Part shown: positions 18,940-28,151 of the stretch, in pieces
Numbering within the stretch: position 1 is the stretch's first letter
Layout of the letters: each line of letters opens with the position of its first letter
Assembly (NCBI RefSeq): GCF_036346615.1
Contig: NZ_CP107836.1
Coordinates: forward strand, 806,001-870,000
Direction of reading: 5' to 3'
Length of the DNA: 64,000 bases
Origin: Streptomyces sp. NBC_00523
GTDB taxonomy: Bacteria > Actinomycetota > Actinomycetes > Streptomycetales > Streptomycetaceae
Made by a program: the position numbers and the translations under genes
Notes under the pieces: generated by a model
Databases searched by the model: none
What the model was told of the DNA's origin: nothing
Seen by the model: only the letters and a program-made list of their open reading frames with translations

Positions 18940-18958
18940 TCCCACCGGGTGTGTGTAC

Positions 18959-18990
18959 GGGGCGGGGCGTGGTCCACACGTCCCGCCCCT
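18959..18990 (+). terminator. Hairpin between convergent peptidase and HTH genes
   Basis: GGGGCGGGGCGTG pairs with CACGTCCCGCCCC (one mismatch) around a short loop, 20 bp after the peptidase stop. Confidence 0.7.
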
Positions 18991-19004
18991 GCCGTTGTCC
19001 GTCC

Positions 19005-20447
19005 TCAGTGGACGACGGCGGCCAGCCTGCGGACGAACTCCTCGGTCTCCGCACTCCCGTCGGTAAGGCCTGCCAGCCGTCCGTGGAGTCCGCGCAGCTC
19101 CTGGCCGAGCAGGGTCGCGGGGTGCACCTCGGTGCTGTCCAGGACGGGTCCCGCCACCGCCGACGCGGCGGCCGGTTCGCCCGCGCAGACGTACGCGTCC
19201 GCCGTGCGGGCCAGAAACAGCTTGCGGGCCGAGTGCAGGCCCGGCGGCAGCAGCCGGATCGCGCTGCCGACCGCGTCCAGGGCGCGCAGCGCGTAGCGGC
19301 GCTCCCCCGTCGCGACGGCGAGGTCGCGCAGCGCGCCCGCCGCGCCGGACTCCACCCGCAGGCGCACGGAGGCGACGGAGAGCCAGGGCGCCTCCGCCTC
19401 GTCCCGCTCACCGGCCAGGTCCATCTGCGCCCAGGCCCGGGCGATGTGGTGCAGGGTGCGCCCGGCGTCGCCGCGCACCGCGTGGCCGCGCGCCTGGTAG
19501 AGATCGCTCATCGCCCCCGCCCAGTGGCGGCCCGCCGCGGCCGGGCGGATGGCCTCGCCGTACGCGAGGGCGGAGGGACCGTCGCCCTCCAGCCGGGCCA
19601 GGGTGCTCATGTCGCTGAGCGCCGCGACCCGCACGCCGACATGGCCGGACATGGCCGCCCACACCAGGGACCGGTCCAGCCAGGCCATCGCCGTTCCGTT
19701 GCGCCCCCAGAGGAGCCTGAGGCAGCCGGCCGACTGCGCGTACTCGGCGGCCAGCGGGGCGAGTTGGCGCTGGTACGGGGCGGCCGGGAGCGCCATCCAG
19801 CGGAGCATCGCGTGCAGGGTGCGCTCGACCACGGCGGTCGCTCCGGGCCAGCCGCGCTCCTCGTCGGCGCGCAGGCAGACGGCGAGCAGCGCGGTCAGGG
19901 CGTGCACCGTGTCGGTGTCCAGGGCGGGGTGGCCCACGGCCTCGGGCCCCAGGGCGCAGAACCGCGCGTGCAGGGCGACGACGTCGGCGAGGGCGGGGAC
20001 CGTGCAGCCGTCGCGCCCGTGCAGCGGGCAGACCAGGCCGTACACCGGCAGCCGCCCGGGCAGGACGGTCCCCGGTGGGAGCATCGCCGGGAGCGCGCCG
20101 CCGGCGGGCTCCCCGGGCAGCGGGCCCTGCCGGACCGGGTCGGGCAGCGGTCCGGGCGCGACGGGCGCCGCCTGGGCGCGCTCCCTCTCCTCGGCCTCCT
20201 CGCAGGCGGCGACGAGGTCCCCGTCGGCCCCCAGCAGCTGGTCCAGGCGGCGGGCCAGCGGGAGCGGGGTGCGGCGGCTGCCGTGTTCGAGTTTGCTGAT
20301 GGCGGTGTGGTCGTAACCGACCCGGGCGCCCACCTGGGCCTGGGTGAGACCGGCCCGCCTGCGCCGCAGCCGCAGCCGGGCGCCGAACGCCCGCCAGGCC
20401 TGGACACTGCGGGCGTCCGCGGGTGCGGGGCCCGTCGTCTCGGTCAT
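19005..20447 (-). CDS. XRE-family helix-turn-helix regulator with large C-terminal helical domain
   Basis: The 480-residue protein carries an HTH at about residues 18-75 (FGARLRLRRRRAGLTQAQVG, GYDHTAISKLEHGSR). A roughly 380-residue helical region rich in Ala and Leu resembles the TPR-like sensor part of many Streptomyces regulators. A short Cys/His cluster (VCPLHGRDGCTV) precedes the helical part and may or may not bind metal. It is convergent with the peptidase gene and divergent from the beta-helix gene across 465 bp. Target unknown. Confidence 0.85.
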   Translation of the reverse strand: MTETTGPAPADARSVQAWRAFGARLRLRRRRAGLTQAQVGARVGYDHTAISKLEHGSRRTPLPLARRLDQLLGADGDLVAACEEAEERERAQAAPVAPGPLPDPVRQGPLPGEPAGGALPAMLPPGTVLPGRLPVYGLVCPLHGRDGCTVPALADVVALHARFCALGPEAVGHPALDTDTVHALTALLAVCLRADEERGWPGATAVVERTLHAMLRWMALPAAPYQRQLAPLAAEYAQSAGCLRLLWGRNGTAMAWLDRSLVWAAMSGHVGVRVAALSDMSTLARLEGDGPSALAYGEAIRPAAAGRHWAGAMSDLYQARGHAVRGDAGRTLHHIARAWAQMDLAGERDEAEAPWLSVASVRLRVESGAAGALRDLAVATGERRYALRALDAVGSAIRLLPPGLHSARKLFLARTADAYVCAGEPAAASAVAGPVLDSTEVHPATLLGQELRGLHGRLAGLTDGSAETEEFVRRLAAVVH

Positions 20448-20912
20448 CTCGGGCCTCGTCGTGCCTGGTCAGCGGTGCTTATCGCGCCTCGCTCACGGCT
20501 CATGCCCCGGAGGATAGCGAGGGGCCGGGTCCGCTGTCCCCGGGGCGGGAACAACATGTCCGGTAACCGGCGGGGGCGTGCGCGGTGCGGCGGCCCGGGC
20601 GCCCTCGGTGCGCGCCCGGTGATTGCGGTGGCAACGATCAGCGCCGCCTCATTCACTCCTCGTACGCACCCCGTCATCAACTGAACCGACGCTGCGCCAG
20701 TTCCCTGGAACCTGGCGCTGTCAAGATGGCCGCAACGCGGACACTCGTGAGCTTTCCGTCGTCAACTGTTGTTCTCAAGGCCACCCGAACAAGCCGTCGG
20801 TGCACACCTATTGACGTGTCGTGAGCCGGGGGTGAAGTATCCCCATCGCCGGAGAGAGCGCTCTCCGGCTTCGTGTCGTGCACCCGTTCCGCGACTCAGG
20901 AGACAAGCCCCC
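20448..20912. other. 465-bp intergenic region upstream of the beta-helix gene
   Basis: No gene is supported here. TTGACG at about 20812, followed after 18 bases by AAGTAT, is a plausible promoter for the beta-helix gene. The LacI-type palindrome at 20854-20865 lies downstream of it. The rest, next to the HTH gene, shows no clear structure. Confidence 0.5.
20854..20865 (+). promoter_or_regulatory. LacI-type palindromic operator
   Basis: GAGAGCGCTCTC is a perfect 12-bp palindrome with the central CG typical of LacI/GalR operators, similar in core to the CebR site family (GGGAGCGCTCCC). It lies 48 bp before the beta-helix gene start and just after the predicted promoter. Confidence 0.55.
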
Positions 20913-23096
20913 ATGTATGGACCCCCCTCGCTCCGCAGACCCGCACCTTCGACCGGAAGAAGACGCACCGGCGTACTGGCCGCCGTCGCCGGTCTCGTCG
21001 TCTCGCTCCTCGCCTTCGTGCCCTCCACCCCGGTCAGCGCGGCCCCTTCCCTGCTCTCGCAGGGCAAGACGGTGACCGTGTCCAGCCAGGAGGGCGCCGG
21101 TACCCCCGCCACCGCCGCCGTCGACGGCGACAACGGCACCCGCTGGTCGAGCGCGTTCTCCGACCCGCAGTGGATCAAGGTCGACCTGGGCACCTCCGCC
21201 TCGGTCAGCCAGATCGCGCTGCGGTGGGAGGCCGCCTACGCCAAGAGCTACAAGATCGAGTTCTCCACGGACAACAACACGTGGAGCACCGCCTACTCGA
21301 CCACCACGGGTCCCGGCGGCAACGAGACGCTGAACGTCTCGGGCACCGCCCGCTACGTGCGGCTGACCGGTACCGCCCGCGCCACCGGCTACGGCTACTC
21401 GCTGTGGGAGTTCCAGGTGCTCGGCACCACCGGCGGCGACGGCGGCCCGCAGATCCCGGGCGGCGGTGACCTCGGCCCGAACGTCCTGGTCTTCGACCCG
21501 TCGACGCCCAACATCCAGGCCAAGGTGGACGAGATCTTCCACCAGCAGGAGTCGGCGCAGTTCGGCAACGGACGCTACGCGCTGATGTTCAAGCCGGGCA
21601 CGTACAACAACATCAACGCGCAGATCGGCTTCTACACCTCGATCGCCGGTCTCGGCCTCAAGCCGGACGACACCACGTTCAACGGTGATGTCACCGTGGA
21701 CGCGGGCTGGTTCAACGGCAACGCCACGCAGAACTTCTGGCGTTCGGCGGAGAACCTGGCGCTGAACCCGGTCAACGGCACCGACCGCTGGGCCGTGTCC
21801 CAGGCCGCTCCGTTCCGCCGGATGCACGTCAAGGGCGGCCTCAACCTCGCCCCGAACGGCTACGGCTGGGCGAGCGGCGGCTACATCGCCGACAGCAAGA
21901 TCGACGGCCAGGTCGGCCCGTACTCGCAGCAGCAGTGGTACACCCGCGACAGCTCCATCGGCAGCTGGGGCAACGGCGTCTGGAACATGACGTTCTCGGG
22001 TGTCGAGGGTGCTCCGGCGCAGAGCTTCCCCGAGCCGCCGTACACCACCCTCCAGAACACCCCGGTCTCCCGCGAGAAGCCGTTCCTCTACCTGGACGGC
22101 AACGACTACAAGGTCTTCGTCCCCGCCAAGCGCACCAACGCGCGCGGCGTCTCCTGGAACGGGACCCCGCAGGGCGAGTCCATCCCGCTGAGCCAGTTCT
22201 ACGTCGTCAAGCCGGGGGCCACCGCCGCCACCATCAACGCGGCCGTCCAGCAGGGCCTGCACCTGCTGTTCACGCCCGGCATCTACCACGTGAACCAGAC
22301 GATCAACATCGACCGCGCCAACACGGTCGTGCTGGGCCTCGGCCTGGCGACGATCATCCCGGACAACGGGGTCACCGCACTCAAGGTCGGTGACGTGGAC
22401 GGCGTGAAGCTGGCCGGCCTCCTGGTCGACGCCGGTCCGCAGAACTCCCAGGTCCTCGTGCAGGTCGGCCCCGACGGCGCCTCCGCGAACCACTCCGCCA
22501 ACCCGACCAGCGTCCAGGACGTGTTCGTCCGGGTCGGCGGCGCCGGTGCCGGCAAGGCGACCACGGGCATGGTGATCAACAGCAACGACACGATCATCGA
22601 CCACACCTGGCTGTGGCGCGCCGACCACGGCGAGGGCATCGGCTGGGAGACCAACCGCTCCGACTACGGCCTCCAGGTCAACGGCGACAACGTCCTGGCC
22701 ACCGGACTCTTCGTCGAGCACTTCAACAAGTACGACGTCCGCTGGTCCGGCGAGAACGGCAAGACGATCTTCTTCCAGAACGAGAAGGCCTACGACGCCC
22801 CCAACCAGGCGGCCGTCCAGAACGGCAACATCAAGGGCTACGCCGCCTACAAGGTGGACGACTCGGTCAACACCCACGAGGGCTGGGGACTGGGGAGCTA
22901 CTGCTACTTCAACGTCGACCCGAGCATCCGCCAGGACCACGGCTTCGAGGCCCCGGTCAAGGCCGGCGTGAAGTTCCACGACCTGATCGTCGTCTCCCTC
23001 GGCGGCCAGGGCCAGTACAACCACGTCATCAACGACACGGGTTCGCCGACCTCCGGGACCTCGACCGTGCCGTCGCAGGTGGTGTCCTACCCCTGA
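20913..23096 (+). CDS. Secreted F5/8C (discoidin) plus double beta-helix protein, putative glucan-active enzyme
   Basis: The 727-residue protein has a signal peptide (residues 1-44), a discoidin/CBM32-like domain at about 48-171, a Gly-rich linker, and two pectin-lyase-like beta-helix halves. The halves share matching segments: RYALMFKPGTYNN near 220 and LHLLFTPGIYHVN near 449. Tandem beta-helices are the fold of GH55 exo-beta-1,3-glucanases, so a glucan-active role is inferred; a catalytic Glu was not identified. Relatives are often labelled adenylyl cyclase, which the sequence does not support. A LacI-type palindrome precedes it. ATG 20913 follows AGGAGA. Confidence 0.7.
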   Translation: MYGPPSLRRPAPSTGRRRTGVLAAVAGLVVSLLAFVPSTPVSAAPSLLSQGKTVTVSSQEGAGTPATAAVDGDNGTRWSSAFSDPQWIKVDLGTSASVSQIALRWEAAYAKSYKIEFSTDNNTWSTAYSTTTGPGGNETLNVSGTARYVRLTGTARATGYGYSLWEFQVLGTTGGDGGPQIPGGGDLGPNVLVFDPSTPNIQAKVDEIFHQQESAQFGNGRYALMFKPGTYNNINAQIGFYTSIAGLGLKPDDTTFNGDVTVDAGWFNGNATQNFWRSAENLALNPVNGTDRWAVSQAAPFRRMHVKGGLNLAPNGYGWASGGYIADSKIDGQVGPYSQQQWYTRDSSIGSWGNGVWNMTFSGVEGAPAQSFPEPPYTTLQNTPVSREKPFLYLDGNDYKVFVPAKRTNARGVSWNGTPQGESIPLSQFYVVKPGATAATINAAVQQGLHLLFTPGIYHVNQTINIDRANTVVLGLGLATIIPDNGVTALKVGDVDGVKLAGLLVDAGPQNSQVLVQVGPDGASANHSANPTSVQDVFVRVGGAGAGKATTGMVINSNDTIIDHTWLWRADHGEGIGWETNRSDYGLQVNGDNVLATGLFVEHFNKYDVRWSGENGKTIFFQNEKAYDAPNQAAVQNGNIKGYAAYKVDDSVNTHEGWGLGSYCYFNVDPSIRQDHGFEAPVKAGVKFHDLIVVSLGGQGQYNHVINDTGSPTSGTSTVPSQVVSYP

Positions 23097-23134
23097 CGGG
23101 GAGACGCAGGACATCCGGCACCTGAGGTGAACCG

Positions 23135-23167
23135 GCGCGGGGCCCGGCAGTCTGCCGGGCCCCGCGT
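23135..23167 (+). terminator. Strong hairpin between convergent genes
   Basis: CGCGGGGCCCGGCA (23136-23149) pairs perfectly with TGCCGGGCCCCGCG (23153-23166) around a 3-base loop. It serves the beta-helix and SpoIIE-type phosphatase genes. Confidence 0.85.
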
Positions 23168-23187
23168 CCGTCGTCCTGGTCCGCCGT

Positions 23188-25830
23188 CTACAGCAGACTG
23201 GACGGCGGCGCGCCGCCGAGTGTCTGCTCGGACCAGATGACCTTGCCCCGGTCGGTGTACCTGGCCCCCCAGCGCTCCGCGAACTGGGCGACGAGGAAGA
23301 GGCCCCGGCCGCCCTCGTCCGTCGTGGTGGCGTAGCGCAGGTGCGGGGAGGTGCTGCTGCAGTCCGACACCTCGCAGGTCAGGGCCCGGTCGTAGAGCAG
23401 CCGGACCGTGATGGGCTCGGAGCCGTAGCGGATGGCGTTGGTGACGAGTTCGCTCAGGATGAGCTCGGTGACGAAGCCCTCCTCGTCCAGGCCCCGGTCC
23501 GAGAGCCAGCGCATGGCCTGTTTGCGGATTCCGGCGACCGCGGCCGGGTCCGGGGGCACGTCCCACTGGACGCGCCGGGACGGGTCCAGGGTGCGGGTCC
23601 GGGCGACCAGCAGGGCCACGTCGTCGCTGGCGCGGCTGGGCAGCATGGCCTCCAGCACGTCGTCGCAGGTCTCCTCGGGGGTGCGGTCGCGGTCGGCGAG
23701 CGAGCGGCGCAGCAGCTCCATGCCGTCGTCGATGTCCCGGTCGCGGCGCTCCACCAGACCGTCCGTGTACAGGACGAGGCGGCTGCCCTCGGGGACGTCC
23801 AGCTCGGTCATCTCGAAGGGCATGCCGCCGATCCCGAGGGGCAGTCCGGCCGGGATCTCCGGGAAGCTGACCGTGCCGTCGGGCAGCACGAGCGCGGGCC
23901 CGGGGTGGCCGGCCCTGGCGACCGTGCAGCGGCCGGACACGGCGTCGTAGATCGCGTACAGGCAGGTGGCGCCGGTGATCGAGCCGCCGCCCGACTCCTC
24001 GTCCTGGTCCATCCTGACCACCAGTTCGTCCAGGTGGCCGAGGAGTTCGTCGGGCGCCAGGTCGAGCGTGGAGAAGTTGAGGACCGTCGTGCGCAGCCGG
24101 CCCATGGTGGCCGCCGCGTGCAGCCCGTGCCCGACGACGTCGCCGACGACGAGGGCGACCCGGGCGCCGGAGAGCGGGATCACGTCGAACCAGTCGCCGC
24201 CCACGCCCGCCTGCGCCGGGAGGTAGCGGAAGGCGACGTCCAGGGCGTTCTGCTCGGGCAGGCCGCGCGGGAGGAGGCTGCGCTGAAGGGTGACGGCCAT
24301 CTCGTGCTCACGGGTGTAGCGGCGGGCGTTGTCGACACTGACCGCGGCACGGGCCACCAGTTCCTCGGCGAAGGAGAGGTCGTCCAGGTCGAAGGGGTCC
24401 TCGTTCTGCGCGCGCCAGAAGTTGGCGATGCCCAGGATGACGCCGCGGGCCCGAAGCGGGACCGAGAGCAGGGAGTGGTAGCCGTGCTCCAGGACGCGGT
24501 CGGCCTGTTCCGGCTCGGTCTCCCGCCACTGCCACGAGGTGGCCAGGTCGGAGACGATCCAGGTGTGCCCGACGCCGGTGCCCACGCCTTCGGCGGTGGT
24601 CGCCCGGTAGCCGATGACGCGGCCGGTCGGGAAGAGCGGGTGGTCCTCGACGGAGGTGCGGACGGCGGTGCGGCGGAGGTCCAGGGTGTCGCCCGTGGGC
24701 GGTCGCGGCTCCCCGCCGCGCAGGACGGCGTCGGCCAGGTCGACCGTGACGCAGTCGGCGAATCCGGGGACGGCGACGTCGGCGAGCTCCTGGGCGGTGG
24801 TGGTGACGTCGAGGGTGGTCCCGATCAGGGCGCCCGCCCGGTAGAGGAGCGTCAGCCGTTCGCGTACGGTCTCGGCGCGGCCGGTGAGGGCCCGCAGTTC
24901 GGTGGTGTCGCGGAGGGTGGCGACCATGCCGGGCTGGCCGCCGCGCTCCTCGGTGGGGCGGAGGTTGACGGCGAGCAGCCGGTCCCCGGCGGGCCGGAGC
25001 TCGTCCGTGGCGACCTGCCCGGAGGACAGCAGCTCCGCGGTGCCGGAGGCGAGCCCGAGGTCGGTCACCGCGCGGCCCTCGGCGTCCGCCGGGAGGCCGA
25101 GCAGCCGCCGGGCCTCGTCGTTGGCGAGCAGCAGCCGGTGGTCGGCGCCGATGATGAGGACGCCCTCGCGCACGGCGTGCAGGACGGCGTCGTGGTGTTC
25201 GTACATCCGGGTCATCTCGGCCGGGCCGAGGCCGCGCGTCTGGCGGCTGAGGCGGCGGCCCACCAGGGCGGCGCCGGCCGCGGTGAGGGCGAGGGCGGTG
25301 ATCCCGGCGCCGATGGTCAGCGGGACGCTCGGGTACGCGAGCCGGTTGACGGCCTCGACCTTGATACCGACCGCCACCAGTCCGGCCACGGAGCCGTCCC
25401 GGCGCTCGACGGGCACCAGCGAGGTGACCGCTCTGCCCCGGCTCCCCGTCACCGTGCGGGTGACCGCTTCCCCTTCGACCGCTTCCTTGTAGGGGCCGCT
25501 GATCCGCTTGCCGATGAGGGCGATGTCGCGATGGGTGTAGCGGATGCCGTCGGTGCCGGCCACGACGACGTTCTCGACGCCGGTGCTCTGCCGGATCTCC
25601 TCGGCGCGCGGCTGGAGGACGGCCGTGGGGTTCTTGCTGTCGAGGGCCGCCGCGACGCCCGGGGCGTGGGCGAAGGTCTGCGCGACGCTCAGCGACTGGG
25701 TGCGGGCCGCGCTCATGCTGTCGCGGCGGCCCTGTACGACGAGGGCGACGACGGCGGCGGCGTCGAGCAGGATGACGATGCCGAGCATGAGGACGAAGAA
25801 CTGTCCGGCGACGGTACGGACGCTGAACAT
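23188..25830 (-). CDS. Membrane sensor SpoIIE-type phosphatase with PAS, GAF and ATPase domains
   Basis: The 880-residue protein has a transmembrane helix (about 8-34), a DcuS/CitA-like extracellular sensor domain (GTDGIRYTHRDIALIGKRIS), a second helix (VPLTIGAGITALALTAAGAA), then PAS, GAF, a PP2C/SpoIIE domain (QAGVGGDWFDVIPL, VGDVVGHGLHAAATMG, LYTDGLVERRD) and a C-terminal HATPase (ELILSELVTNAIRYG). It probably combines phosphatase and anti-sigma-type kinase activity in a partner-switching stress pathway. ATG 25830 lacks a clear ribosome site; GTG 25977 in frame is an alternative. It is divergent from kcsA. Confidence 0.88.
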   Translation of the reverse strand: MFSVRTVAGQFFVLMLGIVILLDAAAVVALVVQGRRDSMSAARTQSLSVAQTFAHAPGVAAALDSKNPTAVLQPRAEEIRQSTGVENVVVAGTDGIRYTHRDIALIGKRISGPYKEAVEGEAVTRTVTGSRGRAVTSLVPVERRDGSVAGLVAVGIKVEAVNRLAYPSVPLTIGAGITALALTAAGAALVGRRLSRQTRGLGPAEMTRMYEHHDAVLHAVREGVLIIGADHRLLLANDEARRLLGLPADAEGRAVTDLGLASGTAELLSSGQVATDELRPAGDRLLAVNLRPTEERGGQPGMVATLRDTTELRALTGRAETVRERLTLLYRAGALIGTTLDVTTTAQELADVAVPGFADCVTVDLADAVLRGGEPRPPTGDTLDLRRTAVRTSVEDHPLFPTGRVIGYRATTAEGVGTGVGHTWIVSDLATSWQWRETEPEQADRVLEHGYHSLLSVPLRARGVILGIANFWRAQNEDPFDLDDLSFAEELVARAAVSVDNARRYTREHEMAVTLQRSLLPRGLPEQNALDVAFRYLPAQAGVGGDWFDVIPLSGARVALVVGDVVGHGLHAAATMGRLRTTVLNFSTLDLAPDELLGHLDELVVRMDQDEESGGGSITGATCLYAIYDAVSGRCTVARAGHPGPALVLPDGTVSFPEIPAGLPLGIGGMPFEMTELDVPEGSRLVLYTDGLVERRDRDIDDGMELLRRSLADRDRTPEETCDDVLEAMLPSRASDDVALLVARTRTLDPSRRVQWDVPPDPAAVAGIRKQAMRWLSDRGLDEEGFVTELILSELVTNAIRYGSEPITVRLLYDRALTCEVSDCSSTSPHLRYATTTDEGGRGLFLVAQFAERWGARYTDRGKVIWSEQTLGGAPPSSLL

Positions 25831-26131
25831 CGAGATCAGTCCGCGTCCCCGGGAGGCCCGCCCGCGGGGCGGCTTCGAGGGCGCGGGCGCGTCGCCGCCC
25901 GGGCGGCCGCCCTCGTGTCGCTGCGGACGCCGGGCGGAGCGGTGAAATATCGCCCGGAATCGACCTGTGCCACCCACATATCCAGGTTTAACACGGATCG
26001 CCGCAGGGCGATCGGTGTGCGGGACCGGTCCGCGTTCCCCGGCTGGCCGGTCCGGGCGCGATCGGGTGACGCGCGAGCGGCGGGCGCGTGCCCGGGCGCC
26101 GGGACCACCGCCCGCGCCCGATGATCCGGAA
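25831..26131. other. 301-bp gap between the divergent phosphatase and kcsA genes
   Basis: Part of this could be an N-terminal extension of the phosphatase if GTG 25977 is used. A local A+T-richer patch (about 25945-26000) is the best place for promoters. No operator-like repeat was identified. Confidence 0.4.
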
Positions 26132-26617
26132 ATGGTGCCTGTATTCCTGACCAAGGCGGTCGAGCTGCTGCTCGGCCGGGAGAACCGCTCACTGCATCTG
26201 AAGGCGGCCGGCTGGGCGACGGTGCTGCTCGCCGTGACGATGCTGGCCGGGTCCTGGCTGGTGGTCCTGGCCGAACGGCACGCGCCGGACGCCACGATCA
26301 CGTCCTATCCACGGGCGCTGTGGTGGTCGGTGGAGACCGCGACGACCGTCGGTTACGGGGATCTCTTCCCGGTGACGCTGTGGGGGCGGGTCGTGGCCGC
26401 CGTCGTGATGGGCGTCGGCATCACGACGTACGGGATGGTGACGGCCGCCCTCGCGACCTGGTTCGTCGGGCACGAGCAGCGGCGCCGCCACCGGCTGGCC
26501 GCCGAGGCCGGGCACGCCGCGCGCGAGATGCGGGACGAGACGGAGCGGCTGCTGCACGAGCGCTTCGACCGCATCGAGCGGCTGCTCGCCGATTCGGGAC
26601 GCAGGCCGCCGGGCTGA
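26132..26617 (+). CDS. kcsA: KcsA-type pH-gated potassium channel
   Basis: The 161-residue protein closely matches Streptomyces lividans KcsA (160 residues). Shared features are the outer helix after SLHLKAAGWATVLLAV, the block ALWWSVETATTVGYGDL with the TVGYG filter and the partner Glu and Asp (E71 and D80 in KcsA), the inner helix ending TAALATWFVG, and the C-terminal helix LHERFDRIERLL. His22 matches the pH-sensing H25. At the bundle crossing, KcsA REQER reads HEQRR, so E118 is kept but E120 becomes Arg. KcsA Y82 is Phe. ATG 26132 gives family length. Confidence 0.95.
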   Translation: MVPVFLTKAVELLLGRENRSLHLKAAGWATVLLAVTMLAGSWLVVLAERHAPDATITSYPRALWWSVETATTVGYGDLFPVTLWGRVVAAVVMGVGITTYGMVTAALATWFVGHEQRRRHRLAAEAGHAAREMRDETERLLHERFDRIERLLADSGRRPPG

Positions 26618-26760
26618 GCGGCGGGGCGCTCCGGGTGTGAACGGCCCGGGGCCGGGCACGCCTTTTTCGATCACCCGCCCCAGGGGCTCCGGAAACCGGC
26701 AGGATGTCGGTGTACAGGGCCGTCGTCCCGGCGGCGGTGCCGAGCGAGCAGAGGAGCCCC

Positions 26761-28083
26761 ATGCGGGAGACGCGTGCAGAGCAGTCGCCGTCGGACGAGG
26801 AGACCGCTCCCGGCGCGGCCGAGGAGGCGCAGGTCATCGTGGTCGGCGCGGGCCCGGCCGGTTCGTCCGCCGCCTACCACCTCGCACGGGCCGGGATCGA
26901 TGTGCTGCTCCTGGAGAAGTCCCGCTTCCCCCGCGAGAAAGTGTGCGGGGACGGGCTGACCCCGCGCGCGGTGCACCAGCTGATCCGCATGGGCGTCGAC
27001 ATCCAGGCCCCGGGCTGGACCCGGTCACGGGGGATGCGCTGGGTGGCCGGTCCCCGGCAGGTGGAGATCGACTGGCCGGCGCTGGGCGGCTTCCCGGACT
27101 TCGGGCTCACCCGCAGCCGCCACGACTTCGACGACATCCTGGCCCGGCACGCCGTCGCGGCCGGGGCCCGGCTGCGTACCGGGGTGAAGGTGAAGGAGCC
27201 GGTGACCGACCGGGCCGGGCGGATCACCGGGGTGTCGGCGGTGTCCGGCGCGGACACGGTGGTGCACCGGGCGCCCGTCGTGATCGCCGCCGACGGCGCC
27301 TCGGCCCGGATCGCGCTGGCCATGGGCCTGGAGCGGGACGCCAAGCGGCAGATCGCCACGGCCGCCCGGCGCTACTACCGCAGCCCGGAGCGCTCGCGGG
27401 AGGACTTCCTGGAGCTGTGGGCCGACCTCCGCTTCCCGAAGAGCGACGCGTATCTGCCCGGGTACGGCTGGATCTTCCCGATGGGCGACGGCCGGGTGAA
27501 CGTCGGCCTGGGCGCGCTCCCCCACCGCCGGCACGGCAGTGCGGACCTGCGGGCCACGCTGGACCGGTGGCTCGCCCGTACGCCGGAGGAGTGGGGGCTG
27601 CGCGAGGAGAACGCCGAGGGGCCCGTGCGCAGCGCCGCCCTGCCGCTGGGCTTCAACCGCCACCCGCTGTACACCCGGGGGCTCCTGCTCGTCGGGGACT
27701 CCGGGGGCATGGTGAGCCCGTGGAACGGCGAGGGCATCGGGCAGGCGATGGAGGCGGGAGAGGTCGCCGCCGAGACGACGGCGCTGGCGCTGGCACTGCC
27801 GCCGGGGCCGAGGCGGGAGCGGGCGCTGCGCCACTACCCGGCCGAGATGAACCGGCGCTGGGGCCGCTACTACCGGCTCGGCAACACGGCGGCCGATCTC
27901 ATCTTCAGCCGGTCGGGCTTCCAGCCGGTGCTGAACCGGTACGTGATGGGCTCTCCGGCGCTGCTCAACACCCTGGCCCGGCTGCTCACCAACCTCACGG
28001 AGCACCCCTCGCGCGACGCGATCGACCATGTCCTGAACACGGCGGTCCGCCTGGTGCCCACGCCGGGCGTCCGGCGACGCTGA
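26761..28083 (+). CDS. Geranylgeranyl-reductase-family FAD-dependent oxidoreductase
   Basis: The 440-residue flavoprotein has an FAD-binding Rossmann motif VIVVGAGPAGSSAAYHLARAG, the CGDGLTPRAV loop typical of the geranylgeranyl reductase family, and the second FAD motif GLLLVGDSGGMVSPWNGEGIG. Family members saturate prenyl chains of lipids, quinones or terpenoids, or act on other hydrophobic substrates. ATG 26761 follows GAGGAG. A type II thioesterase gene starts 68 bp downstream on the same strand, so the two may form an operon. No prenyl-transferase gene is in the window, so the substrate is unknown. Confidence 0.85.
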   Translation: MRETRAEQSPSDEETAPGAAEEAQVIVVGAGPAGSSAAYHLARAGIDVLLLEKSRFPREKVCGDGLTPRAVHQLIRMGVDIQAPGWTRSRGMRWVAGPRQVEIDWPALGGFPDFGLTRSRHDFDDILARHAVAAGARLRTGVKVKEPVTDRAGRITGVSAVSGADTVVHRAPVVIAADGASARIALAMGLERDAKRQIATAARRYYRSPERSREDFLELWADLRFPKSDAYLPGYGWIFPMGDGRVNVGLGALPHRRHGSADLRATLDRWLARTPEEWGLREENAEGPVRSAALPLGFNRHPLYTRGLLLVGDSGGMVSPWNGEGIGQAMEAGEVAAETTALALALPPGPRRERALRHYPAEMNRRWGRYYRLGNTAADLIFSRSGFQPVLNRYVMGSPALLNTLARLLTNLTEHPSRDAIDHVLNTAVRLVPTPGVRRR

Positions 28084-28151
28084 TCAGGAACGTGTCCGCC
28101 GTCCGCCGGCGGACGCCCCCGCACACCAGATGTGAGAACCGAAGGCGATCC

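Noticed and set aside
25831..26301. N-terminal extension of the SpoIIE-type phosphatase gene to 26301
   Set aside because: The extension would overlap kcsA and is low-complexity Arg/Pro/Ser sequence; a shorter extension to GTG 25977 remains possible.
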